A stretch of 64,000 bases of DNA from Deinococcus indicus (GTDB taxonomy: Bacteria > Deinococcota > Deinococci > Deinococcales > Deinococcaceae), in NCBI RefSeq assembly GCF_002198095.1, contig NZ_NHMK01000024.1, positions 45,086 through 109,085 of the forward strand, read 5' to 3'. Below, piece by piece: positions 1-9,330 of the stretch (position 1 is the first letter of the stretch; each line of letters begins with the position of its first letter). A program made the position numbers and the translations under genes. The notes below the pieces were generated by a model, which saw nothing but the letters and a program-made list of their open reading frames with translations, had not been told where the DNA came from and ran no database searches.

Positions 1-1233
1 GTCGTACAGGCGCGAGATCAGGCGGGTCAGGGTGGTCTTGCCGCTGCCGGTGCGGCCCAGCAGGCCGACGGTCTGCCCGGCGGGCAGGTGGAAGGTCACG
101 CCGCTCAGCACGCCGCGCGCCTCGGGGTCCTCGGGCGCGTACGTGAACGACACGTCCCGGAAGTCCAGCGCCAGCGGGCCGTCGCTCAGGGGCACGCTGC
201 CGCCCGTGACGGCGGTCCGCAGCGCCAGCAGTTCCGACACGCGCCCGATGCTCGCCCCGGCCTTCTGGAGGTCCTGAAGCTGCTGCGTGAGCTGGTCAAT
301 GGGTTCCTCCACCAGCGTCATGTACTGGTACAGCAGGAACGCCGTGCCGAGCGTGATGCTCCCGGCGGCGTACAGGCCGATGGCGGTACTCAGCACCCCG
401 ACGTACCCGACGGCGAACAGCAGCATGCTCAGCTGCCACACCACGCTGCGCCGCCGCCAGGAATTGATGGACCGCGTGAAGAACTCGCGCTGCACGCGCA
501 GGAAGCGGTTCAGGTGGTGGCCGCCGGCACCCAGGCTGCGGATGTCCTCCAGGCCGGTCAGGCGTTCCTCCACGAACCCGAACAGGCGGGCGCTGCTCTC
601 GCGTTCCAGGCGGGTGGGTTCCACGCCCAGTTTCCGCACGCGGTTCATGGCGTACAGGGTCAGCAGCGTGAAGGTCGTGACGCCCAGGCCCACGCGCCAG
701 TCCTCGCGGAAGAACATGACGAGCGCGCCGGTCAGCAGCAGCGCCGCCCCGAACACCCGCACCGCGAACTGCGAGAAGAAGTTGCTGAGGGCCGTCACGT
801 CCCCGTCGATGCGTTCGATCATCTCGCCCGGCGTGCGTTCCTTGTGTTCGCGCATGTCCAGCGACAGCAGGTGGTCCATCAGGTCGGCGCGCAGGCGGTT
901 CGTGGCGGTCCAGCCGACCCGCGCGCCCACGTACGTCGCGCCGGCCGTCATGAACTGCACGCCGACCGCCAGCGCGATGTACACGCCGGCCAGCTGCGCC
1001 AGCAGGGCCGGGTCGGCCCCGGCGCCCAGCCGGGCGTTGTCCACGAACTGCGCCAGCAGCTGCGGCAGGGTCAGGTTCAGGGCGGTGCCGGTCAGCAGCA
1101 GCGCCGCCAGCGCCAGCACCTGCCATTTCAGGGGCCCCAGGTACGTGGCGAGCACCCCCAGCGCCGTCGAGGGCCGGCCCGGTGAGGGCGCGTCCGGCGG
1201 GTAGGAGGAAGAAGTGGAAGCAGACGCCGTCAT
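1..1233 (-). CDS. ABC transporter, fused permease/ATPase (3' end outside window)
   Basis: This is the first 411 codons of an exporter-type ABC half-transporter; the rest lies beyond the window. After a Ser/Pro-rich N-terminus, several hydrophobic stretches (from about residue 28) form the transmembrane domain, and the Walker A motif GRTGSGKT sits at residues 393-400, so the reading stops just inside the nucleotide-binding domain. Such proteins export lipids, peptides or drugs as dimers, and the substrate cannot be told from here. The ATG at 1233 is chosen because TAGCCT lies 6 nt upstream, the usual spacing of a leaderless start. No stop interrupts the frame up to base 1. Confidence 0.88.
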   Translation of the reverse strand, partial: MTASASTSSSYPPDAPSPGRPSTALGVLATYLGPLKWQVLALAALLLTGTALNLTLPQLLAQFVDNARLGAGADPALLAQLAGVYIALAVGVQFMTAGATYVGARVGWTATNRLRADLMDHLLSLDMREHKERTPGEMIERIDGDVTALSNFFSQFAVRVFGAALLLTGALVMFFREDWRVGLGVTTFTLLTLYAMNRVRKLGVEPTRLERESSARLFGFVEERLTGLEDIRSLGAGGHHLNRFLRVQREFFTRSINSWRRRSVVWQLSMLLFAVGYVGVLSTAIGLYAAGSITLGTAFLLYQYMTLVEEPIDQLTQQLQDLQKAGASIGRVSELLALRTAVTGGSVPLSDGPLALDFRDVSFTYAPEDPEARGVLSGVTFHLPAGQTVGLLGRTGSGKTTLTRLISRLYD

Positions 1234-1239
1234 CCTGAC

Positions 1240-1245
1240 AGGCTA
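1240..1245 (-). promoter_or_regulatory. -10 box TAGCCT for leaderless ABC transporter mRNA
   Basis: TAGCCT matches TANNNT and is 6 nt before the ATG at 1233. No Shine-Dalgarno sequence is present. Confidence 0.5.
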
Positions 1246-1349
1246 GGTCGGATGCCCGCAGCGGCGCATCCGCCGAGTGGCGCATGTCCGTCCTGACCGG
1301 ACCCCGGAAGGTGGCGGGCTGGCTCCCCCGGCCGGCTCCCCCTGCCGGG

Positions 1350-2699
1350 CTACCCCTGCGCCCGCAGCCGGTCGCGCAGCCAGCGGTAACTGTCCCTGGG
1401 CGTGCGCTCCAGCGTCCCGAAATCCACGTGGACCAGCCCGGTGCGCAGGCGGTACCCGGCGTCCCACTCGAAGCCGTCCAGCAGGCTGTGCACGAACACG
1501 CCCCGCACCGGTGCGCCCTGCGTCAGCGCGTCGGCCACGGCCTCCAGGTGCCGGTCCAGGAAGCGGATGCGGGCGTCGTCGCGCACCCGGCCCCCGTCGT
1601 CCGGCGTGTCGGTGTCGGCGGCCCCGGCGAAGCCGACGGTCACGATCAGCGGCGGGCAGGTGTCGCCGTAGCGGGCTTTCAGGCCGGTCAGCGTCTGCGT
1701 CAGGCCCTCCGGCACGACCGACGCGCCGGACGCCGTGCGCTCGCGGTCCGGGACGGTCCCGACCTCCAGGCCCAGCAGGCCCCGCCCGGCCCGCACCCAG
1801 TCCGGCTGGGTGTAGTGAACGCCCAGGAAATCCAGCGGCGCCGCCATGACCGCGTGATCACCGGCCCGCACGGCCTCCAGCACCTGCGGCGCCCGCTCGG
1901 ACAGCAGGTTCAGCAGGGCGGCCGGGTACCCGCCGCGCAGCAGCGGGTCCGTGAACAGGTCGCCGCGCAGGGCGCCCATCAGGGTCGCGGCGCGCTCGTC
2001 GCGGTCCGTGGCGGGCCACGCCGGGGCGTACCCGTTCGCGACTCCCACCTGCCGCGCGCCCGCCTCGCGCAGCGCCCGCACCGCCAGCCCGTGCGCCAGC
2101 AGCGCGTGGTGCGCGGCCGCGAAGGCCTCCAGGCCCAGCCGCAGCCCCGGCGCGTGCCGGCCCCGCACGTACCCCTGCGCCACCGCCGTGAACGGGTCCG
2201 TGAGCGTCACGAACGCCGACACGCGGTCCGCGAGGCGCTCGGCGACCCGCGAGGCGTACTCCTCGAACCGGTACGCCGTGTCGCGCGCCAGCCACCCGCC
2301 CCCGTCCTGAAGGGCCTGCGGCAGGTCCCAGTGGTGCAGCGCCGCCCACGGCTGCACGCCCCGGCCCAGCAGCTCGTCGGTCAGGCGGTCGTAGAAGGCC
2401 AGGCCCGGCACGCTGAACCGCCCGCGTCCGCCCGGCTGCACCCGCGACCACGACACGCTGAACCGGTACGCGCCCACGCCCAGGTCGCGCAGCAGGTCCA
2501 GATCCTGCGGCCAGCGCCGCGCGTGCCCGCCCGCCGCCTCGCCGCCCGGCACGCCCCGCGCCCAGCTGAACAGGTCCCACACGCTGCCCCGGCCCTCGCG
2601 GCCCTCCGGCCCTCCGGTGGCGCCACCACCACCACCTCCCCCCTCAATCTGATACGCCGCCGTGGACGCGCCCCACACGAACCCTGCCGGGAAAGTCAT
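1350..2699 (-). CDS. Glycoside hydrolase family 1 homologue with both catalytic glutamates replaced
   Basis: The 449-residue product has the length and fold signatures of GH1 beta-glucosidases: [18 protein letters not shown] at the N-terminus, [14 protein letters not shown] near 123-136, and [12 protein letters not shown] near the C-terminus. However, the acid/base motif T-[FL]-NEP reads TLTDP (165-169), so Asp occupies the Glu position and Thr the Asn position. The nucleophile motif [IV]TENG reads VTVGFAG (353-359) with no Glu. Family knowledge says both glutamates are needed for retaining hydrolysis, so this is probably a non-hydrolytic or altered protein. A Gly-rich insertion follows residue 20. 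The frame is intact and full length, which argues against a simple pseudogene. CAGAAT lies 6 nt before the ATG. Confidence 0.85.
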   Translation of the reverse strand: MTFPAGFVWGASTAAYQIEGGGGGGGATGGPEGREGRGSVWDLFSWARGVPGGEAAGGHARRWPQDLDLLRDLGVGAYRFSVSWSRVQPGGRGRFSVPGLAFYDRLTDELLGRGVQPWAALHHWDLPQALQDGGGWLARDTAYRFEEYASRVAERLADRVSAFVTLTDPFTAVAQGYVRGRHAPGLRLGLEAFAAAHHALLAHGLAVRALREAGARQVGVANGYAPAWPATDRDERAATLMGALRGDLFTDPLLRGGYPAALLNLLSERAPQVLEAVRAGDHAVMAAPLDFLGVHYTQPDWVRAGRGLLGLEVGTVPDRERTASGASVVPEGLTQTLTGLKARYGDTCPPLIVTVGFAGAADTDTPDDGGRVRDDARIRFLDRHLEAVADALTQGAPVRGVFVHSLLDGFEWDAGYRLRTGLVHVDFGTLERTPRDSYRWLRDRLRAQG

Positions 2700-2799
2700 G
2701 CCTGCATTCTGCACGCTGGGAACGGCCCGCCGGTCAGGCCGGACGCCGCCGCAGGGCGGGAGCGCGCCGCATCCGGGACGCCCCTCACCCCGCAACCCG

Positions 2800-2805
2800 T
2801 ATAAT
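2800..2805 (+). promoter_or_regulatory. -10 box TATAAT for hemC
   Basis: This perfect TATAAT ends 9 nt before the ATG at 2815. There is no ribosome binding site, so transcription should begin at or within a few bases of the start codon. Confidence 0.6.
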
Positions 2806-2814
2806 GTGCGGGTT

Positions 2815-3744
<930 letters not shown>

Positions 3745-3749
3745 GGCGC

Positions 3750-3929
3750 ATGAACCGCCTGCCCCCGCTGGCCATCGCCCTGGCCGCCGCGCTGCTGTGG
3801 CTGGCCATCGGCCTGTGGCAGCGCACGTCCGCCGGCACGCCCCTGAACTCCGCCCTGATCGCCGAACTGCCCCTGACGCTGGTCGTGTTCGGGCTGTCGT
3901 TCGTGTGGGCCAGACTGCGCCGCCGCTGA
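3750..3929 (+). CDS. Small two-helix membrane protein
   Basis: This 59-residue product has two hydrophobic segments (about 5-22 and 35-53) and ends in WARLRRR, a positive-inside cap. It begins 6 nt after hemC, so it is probably translated from the hemC message, and a strong hairpin follows its stop. I do not recognise a family. Codon use has the same third-position GC bias as its neighbours, which supports it being real, but the short length keeps confidence moderate. Confidence 0.6.
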   Translation: MNRLPPLAIALAAALLWLAIGLWQRTSAGTPLNSALIAELPLTLVVFGLSFVWARLRRR

Positions 3930-3957
3930 CCCGGCCCCCGGAACCTGCCCCCGCAGG

Positions 3958-4007
3958 CCGCGCCCCGCCGCTCCCGTCCGGACAGACCGGGAAGCGGCGG
4001 GGCGCGG
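3958..4007 (+). terminator. GC-rich hairpin after hemC unit
   Basis: The inverted arms CCGCGCCCCGCCGCT (3958-3972) and AGCGGCGGGGCGCGG (3993-4007) form a 15-bp stem followed by TTGCT. The T-run is weak, but the position at the end of the hemC unit fits a terminator. Confidence 0.6.
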
Positions 4008-4013
4008 TTGCTC

Positions 4014-4019
4014 TAGCAT
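4014..4019 (+). promoter_or_regulatory. -10 box TAGCAT for ansA
   Basis: TAGCAT ends 7 nt before the ATG at 4027. There is no ribosome binding site, as expected for a leaderless message. Confidence 0.5.
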
Positions 4020-4026
4020 CACGGAC

Positions 4027-4992
4027 ATGTCCACCCCACCCAGACTCGCGGTCATTCACACGGGCGGCACCATCGCCAGCCGCCCCAGCCCCGACGGGCG
4101 CGGCCTGACACCCCAGCAGGCGCCCAGCGTGCCCGGCCTGGACGGCGTGCAGGTCCATGACGTGCAGCCCTTCAGTCTGCCCAGCCCCCACATGACCCCG
4201 GCGCACATGGGGCAACTGGCCGCGCTGATCGAGACGCTCGCCCCCGACCACGACGGGATGGTCGTCACGCACGGCACCGACACCCTGGAGGAGACGGCGT
4301 TCGCGCTGCACCTGACCCTGAACGTGCCCGTCCCGGTCGTCCTGACCGGCAGCATGCGCCACGCCGAGGAAGTCAGCTGGGACGGCCCCGCCAACCTGCT
4401 GGACGCCGCGCACGTCGCCCTGCACCCCAGCAGCCGCGAGCGCGGGCCGCTCGTGGTGATCGGCGGGGACATCTTCGACGCGCGGACCGTCACCAAGATC
4501 CACACGACCGCCGTGGACGCCTTCGGCGGCTACCCCGGCCCCATCGGCCGCATCGACCGCGAGGGCCGCACGCCCCGCCTGCACTACTTCGCGCGGCCCG
4601 AACCGCGCGCCACGTACCGCCCCGCGCACCTGAACGCCCGCGTGGAGATCCTGTACGCCTACGCCGGCTGGACCGGCGAGGGCTACGCCGAGGCCGAGGC
4701 GCGCGCCGACGGGCTGGTCATCGCCGCGCTGGGCACCGGGAACCTCCCGGCGGAACTGCTCCCCCTGATCCGCGCGACCGATAAGCCCGTGATCATCGCC
4801 ACCCGCACGCACGCCGGGCCGGTCCTGCCCGTGTACGGCTACGCGGGCGGCGGCGCCACCCTGGTCGAGGCCGGCGCGATTCCCGCCAGTTTCCTGAACG
4901 CCCACAAGGCCCGCCTGCTGCTGCTGATCCTGCTCGGCCAGGGCCTGACGCGCGAGCAGATCCGCGCGGTGTTCGAACGCGACGAGTTCTGA
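4027..4992 (+). CDS. ansA: L-asparaginase
   Basis: The enzyme hydrolyses asparagine to aspartate and ammonia. The 321-residue protein shows both signature loops: HTGGTIAS with the nucleophilic Thr15, and VVTHGTDTLEETAF with the Thr84-Asp85 pair. The motif TGSMRHAEEVSWDGPANL follows at about 107-125. No signal peptide is present, so a cytoplasmic type I enzyme is more likely than a periplasmic type II one. It stands alone between a hairpin at 3958-4007 and a convergent-gene terminator at 5040-5089. The start is set by the leaderless -10 box at 4014. Confidence 0.93.
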   Translation: MSTPPRLAVIHTGGTIASRPSPDGRGLTPQQAPSVPGLDGVQVHDVQPFSLPSPHMTPAHMGQLAALIETLAPDHDGMVVTHGTDTLEETAFALHLTLNVPVPVVLTGSMRHAEEVSWDGPANLLDAAHVALHPSSRERGPLVVIGGDIFDARTVTKIHTTAVDAFGGYPGPIGRIDREGRTPRLHYFARPEPRATYRPAHLNARVEILYAYAGWTGEGYAEAEARADGLVIAALGTGNLPAELLPLIRATDKPVIIATRTHAGPVLPVYGYAGGGATLVEAGAIPASFLNAHKARLLLLILLGQGLTREQIRAVFERDEF

Positions 4993-5039
4993 AGGTGGTG
5001 CGCTGGGCCCTGCGTGCCGGGCCACAGCGAGGAGTCAAA

Positions 5040-5089
5040 GCAGACCCCCACCCGGCCACGCGGCGGGGTGGGGGTGCTGTCCGGTCTGC
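5040..5089. terminator. Bidirectional terminator between convergent genes
   Basis: Arms GCAGACCCCCACCC and GGGTGGGGGT...GGTCTGC face each other in the 97-nt gap between ansA (+) and the zinc-ribbon gene (-). It could serve both directions. Confidence 0.6.
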
Positions 5090-5812
5090 TTACGCCAGAT
5101 CGAGGCGGATCAGGAAGCGGCCGCAGCTGGGGCACTTCACGGGCGGCAGTTTGCCCAGCGCGGCTTTCTGCTGCACGTTGACGGGCAGGTTCACGTTGCA
5201 GCCGCTGCAGCGTCCGGCCTTGATCTCCACGACGCCCAGGCCCTTCTTGGCGCGGCGGATCATGTCGTACTCGCGCACGGTGCGGGTGTCGAGTTCGCCC
5301 ACCAGACGGGCGCGTTCCTGACGGTCCGCCTCGCCCTGGGCGCGCAGGTCCTGCACGCGGGCGTCGTCCTGTTCTTCCAGGGTGTTCAGGGTGGGGCGCA
5401 GGGCGCGGTGCTGGGCGCGCAGGTCGGCGGCGCGTTCGTTCAGTTCGCGCTGCCGCTCGCGCAGCGGCACGAGGTCCTCTTCCATCTCGTCGGCGCGTTC
5501 GCTGAGCATCTGGATGCGGCTGCCGTACTGCGACTGCGCGCGGGCGTCGAAGGCGTTCTTCTCCTGTTCCTCCTCGGCGCGGGCGATCTGCTCGCGGGTG
5601 CCGGCCAGGTCGAGTTCCTGCTGGCGCACGCGCTTGTCGATGCCCTCGAGGGTGATCTCGGTGTCCTCGAGTTCGTTGTTCAGGCGTTCCTGCTCGGCGC
5701 GGGCGGCGCGCAGCTCGTCAGGAATGTTGCTTTCCTCGTCGCGCAGGCGATCAAGGTTCAGATCCAGTTCCTGAACGTGGTGCAGGCGGCGAAGGGGGGA
5801 GGAGTCACTCAT
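5090..5812 (-). CDS. Coiled-coil protein with C4 zinc ribbon (CT398-like)
   Basis: The product has 240 residues. About residues 12-175 are charged heptad-like sequence expected to form a long coiled-coil hairpin. A C-terminal zinc ribbon follows with Cys202-x2-Cys205 and Cys227-x2-Cys230 (CSGC...CPSC). This architecture matches the widespread CT398/DUF164 family, which has been proposed to have nucleic-acid-related roles but has no settled biochemical function. TAGACT at 5821-5826 lies 8 nt before the ATG at 5812; a GTG at 5815 is an alternative start. It converges on ansA. Confidence 0.85.
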   Translation of the reverse strand: MSDSSPLRRLHHVQELDLNLDRLRDEESNIPDELRAARAEQERLNNELEDTEITLEGIDKRVRQQELDLAGTREQIARAEEEQEKNAFDARAQSQYGSRIQMLSERADEMEEDLVPLRERQRELNERAADLRAQHRALRPTLNTLEEQDDARVQDLRAQGEADRQERARLVGELDTRTVREYDMIRRAKKGLGVVEIKAGRCSGCNVNLPVNVQQKAALGKLPPVKCPSCGRFLIRLDLA

Positions 5813-5848
5813 CACTGGTCAGTCTACCCCCCCGGCCGGGTGAAGGGG

Positions 5849-7099
5849 TCACGCGGCCGGAGGAGCGGCGGGCGCCGGCGCGTTCCGCCGCGCGTGACGG
5901 TACAGGCCCAGGTAGATGGCCAGCACGCTCCCGGCGTACATCAGCAGCGTCCACGCGAACAGCAGCTCAAAGGCCAGCGTGAACGGCAGCGCGCCGCGCA
6001 CCACGCCCGACAGGGCGCTGCTGGCCGCCCACCCGAAGTTCCAGGCGATCACGTTCACGGCCGAGTACATGGGACGGTCCCGTTCCGGCAGGGCGCTCAT
6101 GGCGTACGCGCTGTACACCGGCCCGGCGGCGTTCATCAGGGCGCCGCGCGTGAACAGCGCCGCCGTGACCAGCCACAGGCTCGGCGCGAAGCCCAGCACC
6201 GCCAGGAACGGCAGTGAACTGGCCTGCACGACCAGCACTGCCTGCAGCGGCCCCATGCGCCGCACCAGCAGCGGTTGCAGCAGCGCCGTGGCGGCCGTGG
6301 CGAGACTCGTCCAGGCGAACAGCGTGCCCAGGCCCGCGTAACTGATCTGGAACTTGCCCTCGATGAACACGTTCAGGAACGGAATGGTCGCCCCGGCCCC
6401 CAGGCCCACCAGGATGTTCGGCGCGACCAGCCGCGCCATGGTGCCCTTGTCCTGAATGCTGAAACTGCGGCCCTCGCGGGTGGTCTTGCCGCTCGGTTTC
6501 AGGGCCAGTACCGGAAGCAGCCCGGCCAGTTGCAGCGCCGCCGCGACGAGCAGCGCCGTGCGCAGCGCCCCCAGCCCGTCGGCGGGCGTGCCGGTCCAGG
6601 CGGCGTACAGGCCCGGCACCTGCCCGCCCAGCAGGTTTCCCAGGAAGCCCGCGCCGGTCATCAGGGCGTTCTGCACGCTGAACAGCGTCACGCGGTTGCT
6701 CTCGTCGCTGTTGTTCGCCATGAACGGCGAGGACGCCACGACCGTCAGCGCCGCTCCCGCCCCCTGCACCAGCGCCCCGGCGATCACCATCACCGGCCCG
6801 CCCGCTGCGGCCAGCAGCACGGTCCCCACGACGCTCAGGACCGCCCCGACCTTCAGGGTGTGGGCGTTGCTGATCCGCCGCGCCAGCGCCACCGCCGGCA
6901 GGCTCAGGGCGGCCAGCGTCACGGCCGGCAGGGCGTTCATCAGGCCCTGCCACTCGGGACCCAGGCCCAGCGCCCGCAGGTAGAAGTTCAGGAACAGTCC
7001 CGTGAACGCCTGCGACAGCCCGAACGAGAACACCGCCGCCAGGAACAGCCACACCTGCCGCGAGAACCGCCACGACTGCCCCCGCCCCGGCGCGCTCAT
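5849..7099 (-). CDS. Major facilitator superfamily transporter
   Basis: This 416-residue integral membrane protein has about twelve hydrophobic segments arranged as two halves joined by a cytoplasmic loop near residues 195-215 (KPSGKTTREGRSFSIQDKGT), the usual MFS plan. The substrate is not recognisable. The ATG overlaps the stop of the upstream nth gene in an ATGA junction (7096-7099), so translation is probably coupled to that DNA-repair gene. This start gives residues MSAPGRGQSWRFSRQVWLFL, with the first helix directly after a basic N-terminus. Confidence 0.85.
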   Translation of the reverse strand: MSAPGRGQSWRFSRQVWLFLAAVFSFGLSQAFTGLFLNFYLRALGLGPEWQGLMNALPAVTLAALSLPAVALARRISNAHTLKVGAVLSVVGTVLLAAAGGPVMVIAGALVQGAGAALTVVASSPFMANNSDESNRVTLFSVQNALMTGAGFLGNLLGGQVPGLYAAWTGTPADGLGALRTALLVAAALQLAGLLPVLALKPSGKTTREGRSFSIQDKGTMARLVAPNILVGLGAGATIPFLNVFIEGKFQISYAGLGTLFAWTSLATAATALLQPLLVRRMGPLQAVLVVQASSLPFLAVLGFAPSLWLVTAALFTRGALMNAAGPVYSAYAMSALPERDRPMYSAVNVIAWNFGWAASSALSGVVRGALPFTLAFELLFAWTLLMYAGSVLAIYLGLYRHARRNAPAPAAPPAA

Positions 7100-7770
7100 T
7101 CCACGCCCACTTTCGGGCAGAACGTGGCCATCACGCACGCCCCGCACGCCGGTTTGCGAGCTGCGCAGACCCGCCGCCCGTGCAGGATCAGCGCGTGGTG
7201 CAGGAACACCCACCTCCCCCGCGCAAAGAGCTTCTGAAGGTCCGCCTCCACCCTGTCCGGGTTGGTCTGCACGCTCAGGCCCAGCCGCCGCGCCAGTCGC
7301 CCCACGTGCGTATCCACCGCGATGGCCGGGTACCCGAACGCGTTACTGAGGACCACGTTCGCGGTCTTGCGGCCCGCGCCGGGCAGCGCCACGACCGCCG
7401 CGAAATCGTTCGGGACCTCGCCCCCGTGCCGCTCGACCAGCAGCCGCGCCAGCGCCGCGAGGTTGCGCGCCTTGCTCCGGAACAGCCCGATCCGGCGGAT
7501 GAACGGCTCGATGTCCTCCGGCTGCGCCGCGCTCATGGCCTGCGCGTCCGGGTACGCCGCGAACAGGGCGGGCGTCGCGGCGTTCACGCTCACGTCCGTG
7601 GCCTGCGCGCTCAGGACCGTCGCCACCAGCAGCTCAAAGGGCGTGCGGAACTCCAGTTCCGTGCGGGCGTCCGGGTACAGCGCCTCCAGCGCGCCCAGCA
7701 CCTGCGGCGCCCGCGCCCGCGTGCCTGCCGGCAACCGCGCCGGAGTGGATCTGGAAGGAGTGACGGTCAT
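7096..7770 (-). CDS. nth: Endonuclease III (DNA glycosylase/AP lyase)
   Basis: Nth removes oxidised pyrimidines and nicks abasic sites during base excision repair. The 224-residue sequence has the helix-hairpin-helix LPGAGRKTA (129-137) with catalytic Lys135, the catalytic Asp153 in AVDTHVGRL, and a C-terminal 4Fe-4S loop with Cys202-x6-Cys209-x2-Cys212-x5-Cys218. Deinococcus genomes carry several Nth paralogues, and this is a complete bacterial-type one. TAGCTT lies 8 nt before the ATG. Its stop overlaps the start of an MFS gene by 4 nt, so the two form a unit whose biological sense is unclear. Confidence 0.96.
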   Translation of the reverse strand: MTVTPSRSTPARLPAGTRARAPQVLGALEALYPDARTELEFRTPFELLVATVLSAQATDVSVNAATPALFAAYPDAQAMSAAQPEDIEPFIRRIGLFRSKARNLAALARLLVERHGGEVPNDFAAVVALPGAGRKTANVVLSNAFGYPAIAVDTHVGRLARRLGLSVQTNPDRVEADLQKLFARGRWVFLHHALILHGRRVCAARKPACGACVMATFCPKVGVE

Positions 7771-7857
7771 CGCAGCCCAAGCTACACCCCACCCCCCACG
7801 CCCGTCCGCGCGGAACAGACACGCAACCCCCGCCGGTCAGGGCGCGTATGCACAGGT

Positions 7858-8079
7858 ATGAGACTCGCCTCCCTGATTCTGGGCATCCTGGCCGCCATCG
7901 GCCTGGTGCTGGGCTTCCTTCCGCTGCTCGGCTGGCTGAACTGGCTGCTGGTGCTGCCGCCCGCCGTGCTGGGCCTGATCCTCGGTTCCCTCGCCCGCGA
8001 CCGGGGCGCGATCACCCTGAACGCCGTCGTCGCCCTGCTCGGCGCGCTGCGCCTGCTGCTGGGCGGCGGCCTGATCTGA
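7858..8079 (+). CDS. Small hydrophobic membrane protein
   Basis: This 73-residue product has two or three very hydrophobic stretches (about 4-22, 24-42 and 53-70) separated by SLARDRGAIT, which resembles the loop of small DUF4190-like membrane proteins. It lies alone between nth (divergent) and the tRNA-Trp promoter. TATGCA ends 5 nt before the ATG and may be a weak -10 box. Function unknown. Confidence 0.6.
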   Translation: MRLASLILGILAAIGLVLGFLPLLGWLNWLLVLPPAVLGLILGSLARDRGAITLNAVVALLGALRLLLGGGLI

Positions 8080-8095
8080 CCCACGCCCCGCGCAC

Positions 8096-8124
8096 TTGCG
8101 CACCCCGTACGGCTCTGCTACTCT
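8096..8124 (+). promoter_or_regulatory. Sigma70-type promoter of tRNA-Trp
   Basis: TTGCGC (8096-8101), a 17-bp spacer and TACTCT (8119-8124) precede the tRNA by 31 nt. This is one of the few full -35/-10 promoters visible in the window. Confidence 0.7.
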
Positions 8125-8155
8125 GCATGCGCCCGTGCCCCACGCACGACCGCAA

Positions 8156-8231
8156 GGGTCCTTAGCTCAGTTGGTAGAGCATCGGTCTCCAAAACCGAGG
8201 GTCGTAGGTTCAAGTCCTGCAGGGCCCGCCA
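8156..8231 (+). tRNA. trnW: tRNA-Trp (anticodon CCA)
   Basis: The full cloverleaf can be drawn. The acceptor stem is GGGTCCT/AGGGCCC, the D stem GCTC/GAGC, and the anticodon stem TCGGT/ACCGA with loop CTCCAAA (anticodon CCA). The T stem is GTAGG/CCTGC with loop TTCAAGT. The discriminator base is G and the 3' CCA is encoded. The gene has its own promoter and terminator, so it is a single-gene transcription unit. Confidence 0.97.
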
Positions 8232-8237
8232 CACAAC

Positions 8238-8262
8238 ACCCCCGCCACGCGCGGGGGGTTTT
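8238..8262 (+). terminator. Intrinsic terminator of tRNA-Trp
   Basis: ACCCCCGC (8238-8245) pairs with GCGGGGGG (8251-8258) and is followed by TTTT, directly after the tRNA CCA end. Confidence 0.85.
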
Positions 8263-8455
8263 CTTGATGCCGCCCTGACAGGACTCTTTCAGGCGGCGGG
8301 CCGTCACGTCATGAAGGGCGGCTGTGAAAAGCTCCTCAGCCGCGCGGCGCAGGGCTCCCTAGACTGCCCTCGCTGCCGGACAGCCCACGCGCTCCGGCCT
8401 GCGCTCACGCGCCGCTTCTCCGTCCCCCGCCCGGTCCTGCCTCACAAGGAGTCCC

Positions 8456-9103
8456 ATGAAACGCACCCTGCCCCTGATCGCCGCCCTGACCCTCGCCACC
8501 ACCCTCGCCAGCTGCGGGAAGATCGTCGGGAGCCTCGTGCCCCCGCAGACGGTCGAGAATCCGGCCGGACTGGACGGCAAGGTCCTGGCCCCCAGCTCCC
8601 CGCTGACCATCGAGTCCGTGCGCGGCGACGTGAGCTACAGCACCAACGGCAGCACCTTCGACGACGTGAAATTCCCCGACAACATCCCCTTCGGGATCCG
8701 CCCGCACGGCGTGGAATTCCAGGCCGGGTTCAGCGAAGCCGTCGTGATGGGCCCTTGCACCGTCGCCGCGCCCGCCACGGTCGCCGTGACCCTCAAGTCC
8801 CTGAAGCTGGAAGTCAGGGACGCCGCCGGGAAGGCCAGCTTCTCCAGCCAGCCGAACGTGACCTTCACCCTGACCCGCAGCGCAGTGGCGGCAGGCAGCG
8901 CCACCTACGCCGTGTCGGACACCCAGGCGAGCCTGAAGGCCACCTCGGCCGAGAGTGACGCCTTCATCAAGACCCTGACGGAGGGCGGCGCGAACGAGGC
9001 CAGCCTGAACGCCACCATCAGCGCCGACCAGAACAGCCTCGCGGGCTGCACCATGTCCTTCAAGCTGCGCGGCGTGAAGGTCATCCTGTCGAACTTCAGC
9101 TGA
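8456..9103 (+). CDS. Putative lipoprotein of unknown function
   Basis: The 215-residue protein begins with a lipoprotein signal peptide: MKRTLPL, a hydrophobic core, then the lipobox LASC with Cys20 as the lipid-modified residue. The mature part is rich in beta-type, Ser/Thr/Val sequence with no recognised motif, ending HVILSNFS-like. It has a clear ribosome binding site AAGGAG 5 nt before the ATG, in contrast to the leaderless neighbours. TAGACT at 8360-8365 may be its -10 box. It stands alone between tRNA-Trp and a repeat-rich gap. Confidence 0.75.
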   Translation: MKRTLPLIAALTLATTLASCGKIVGSLVPPQTVENPAGLDGKVLAPSSPLTIESVRGDVSYSTNGSTFDDVKFPDNIPFGIRPHGVEFQAGFSEAVVMGPCTVAAPATVAVTLKSLKLEVRDAAGKASFSSQPNVTFTLTRSAVAAGSATYAVSDTQASLKATSAESDAFIKTLTEGGANEASLNATISADQNSLAGCTMSFKLRGVKVILSNFS

Positions 9104-9111
9104 ACCCCGCC

Positions 9112-9140
9112 TGAGACGGACTCCGACGGAACCCGTATGA
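9112..9140 (+). repeat. Copy G: minimal TGA-flanked TIR element
   Basis: TGA, then GACGGACTCCG joined directly to ACGGAACCCGTA, then TGA. Only the two terminal repeats of the larger elements remain, flanked by direct TGA. It lies 8 nt after the lipoprotein stop codon. Confidence 0.65.
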
Positions 9141-9313
9141 TCAATGGTGCGGATCCTGTTCAAGCGCCAGAGGGGATAGGCACGGAAAACGTCTTCTGTG
9201 ACGCCGTTCCTGCTCACCCCCTCCCAGCCTCCCCCCTCAAGGGGGAGGGGTCAACAGAGCGTGCTCATCGCTGGTCTGCCCTGAAGTGATGAGCCTGTCC
9301 GCACCATTGATGA
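9138..9313. repeat. 176-bp segment bounded by 16-bp inverted repeats
   Basis: TGATCAATGGTGCGGA (9138-9153) and TCCGCACCATTGATGA (9298-9313) are inverted copies matching at 15 of 16 bases. The interior has a CCTCCCCC hairpin and no supported ORF. It abuts copy G, sharing its last TGA, and may be a second small non-autonomous element. Confidence 0.6.
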
Positions 9314-9330
9314 CTCGCTCTATCCGAAGA

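Noticed and set aside
1350..2699. Calling the GH1 gene a pseudogene
   Set aside because: The frame is full length with no stop or frameshift and normal codon bias; only active-site residues differ, so a changed function is as likely.
5849..7770. Treating the MFS-nth overlap as a drug-resistance or repair island
   Set aside because: A 4-nt overlap shows coupling only. No other repair or resistance gene is nearby, and the MFS substrate is not recognisable.
9228..9248. Calling the CCTCCCCC/GGGGGAGG hairpin a terminator
   Set aside because: No T-run follows on either strand, and it lies inside the 176-bp inverted-repeat segment, so it is described as part of that repeat.
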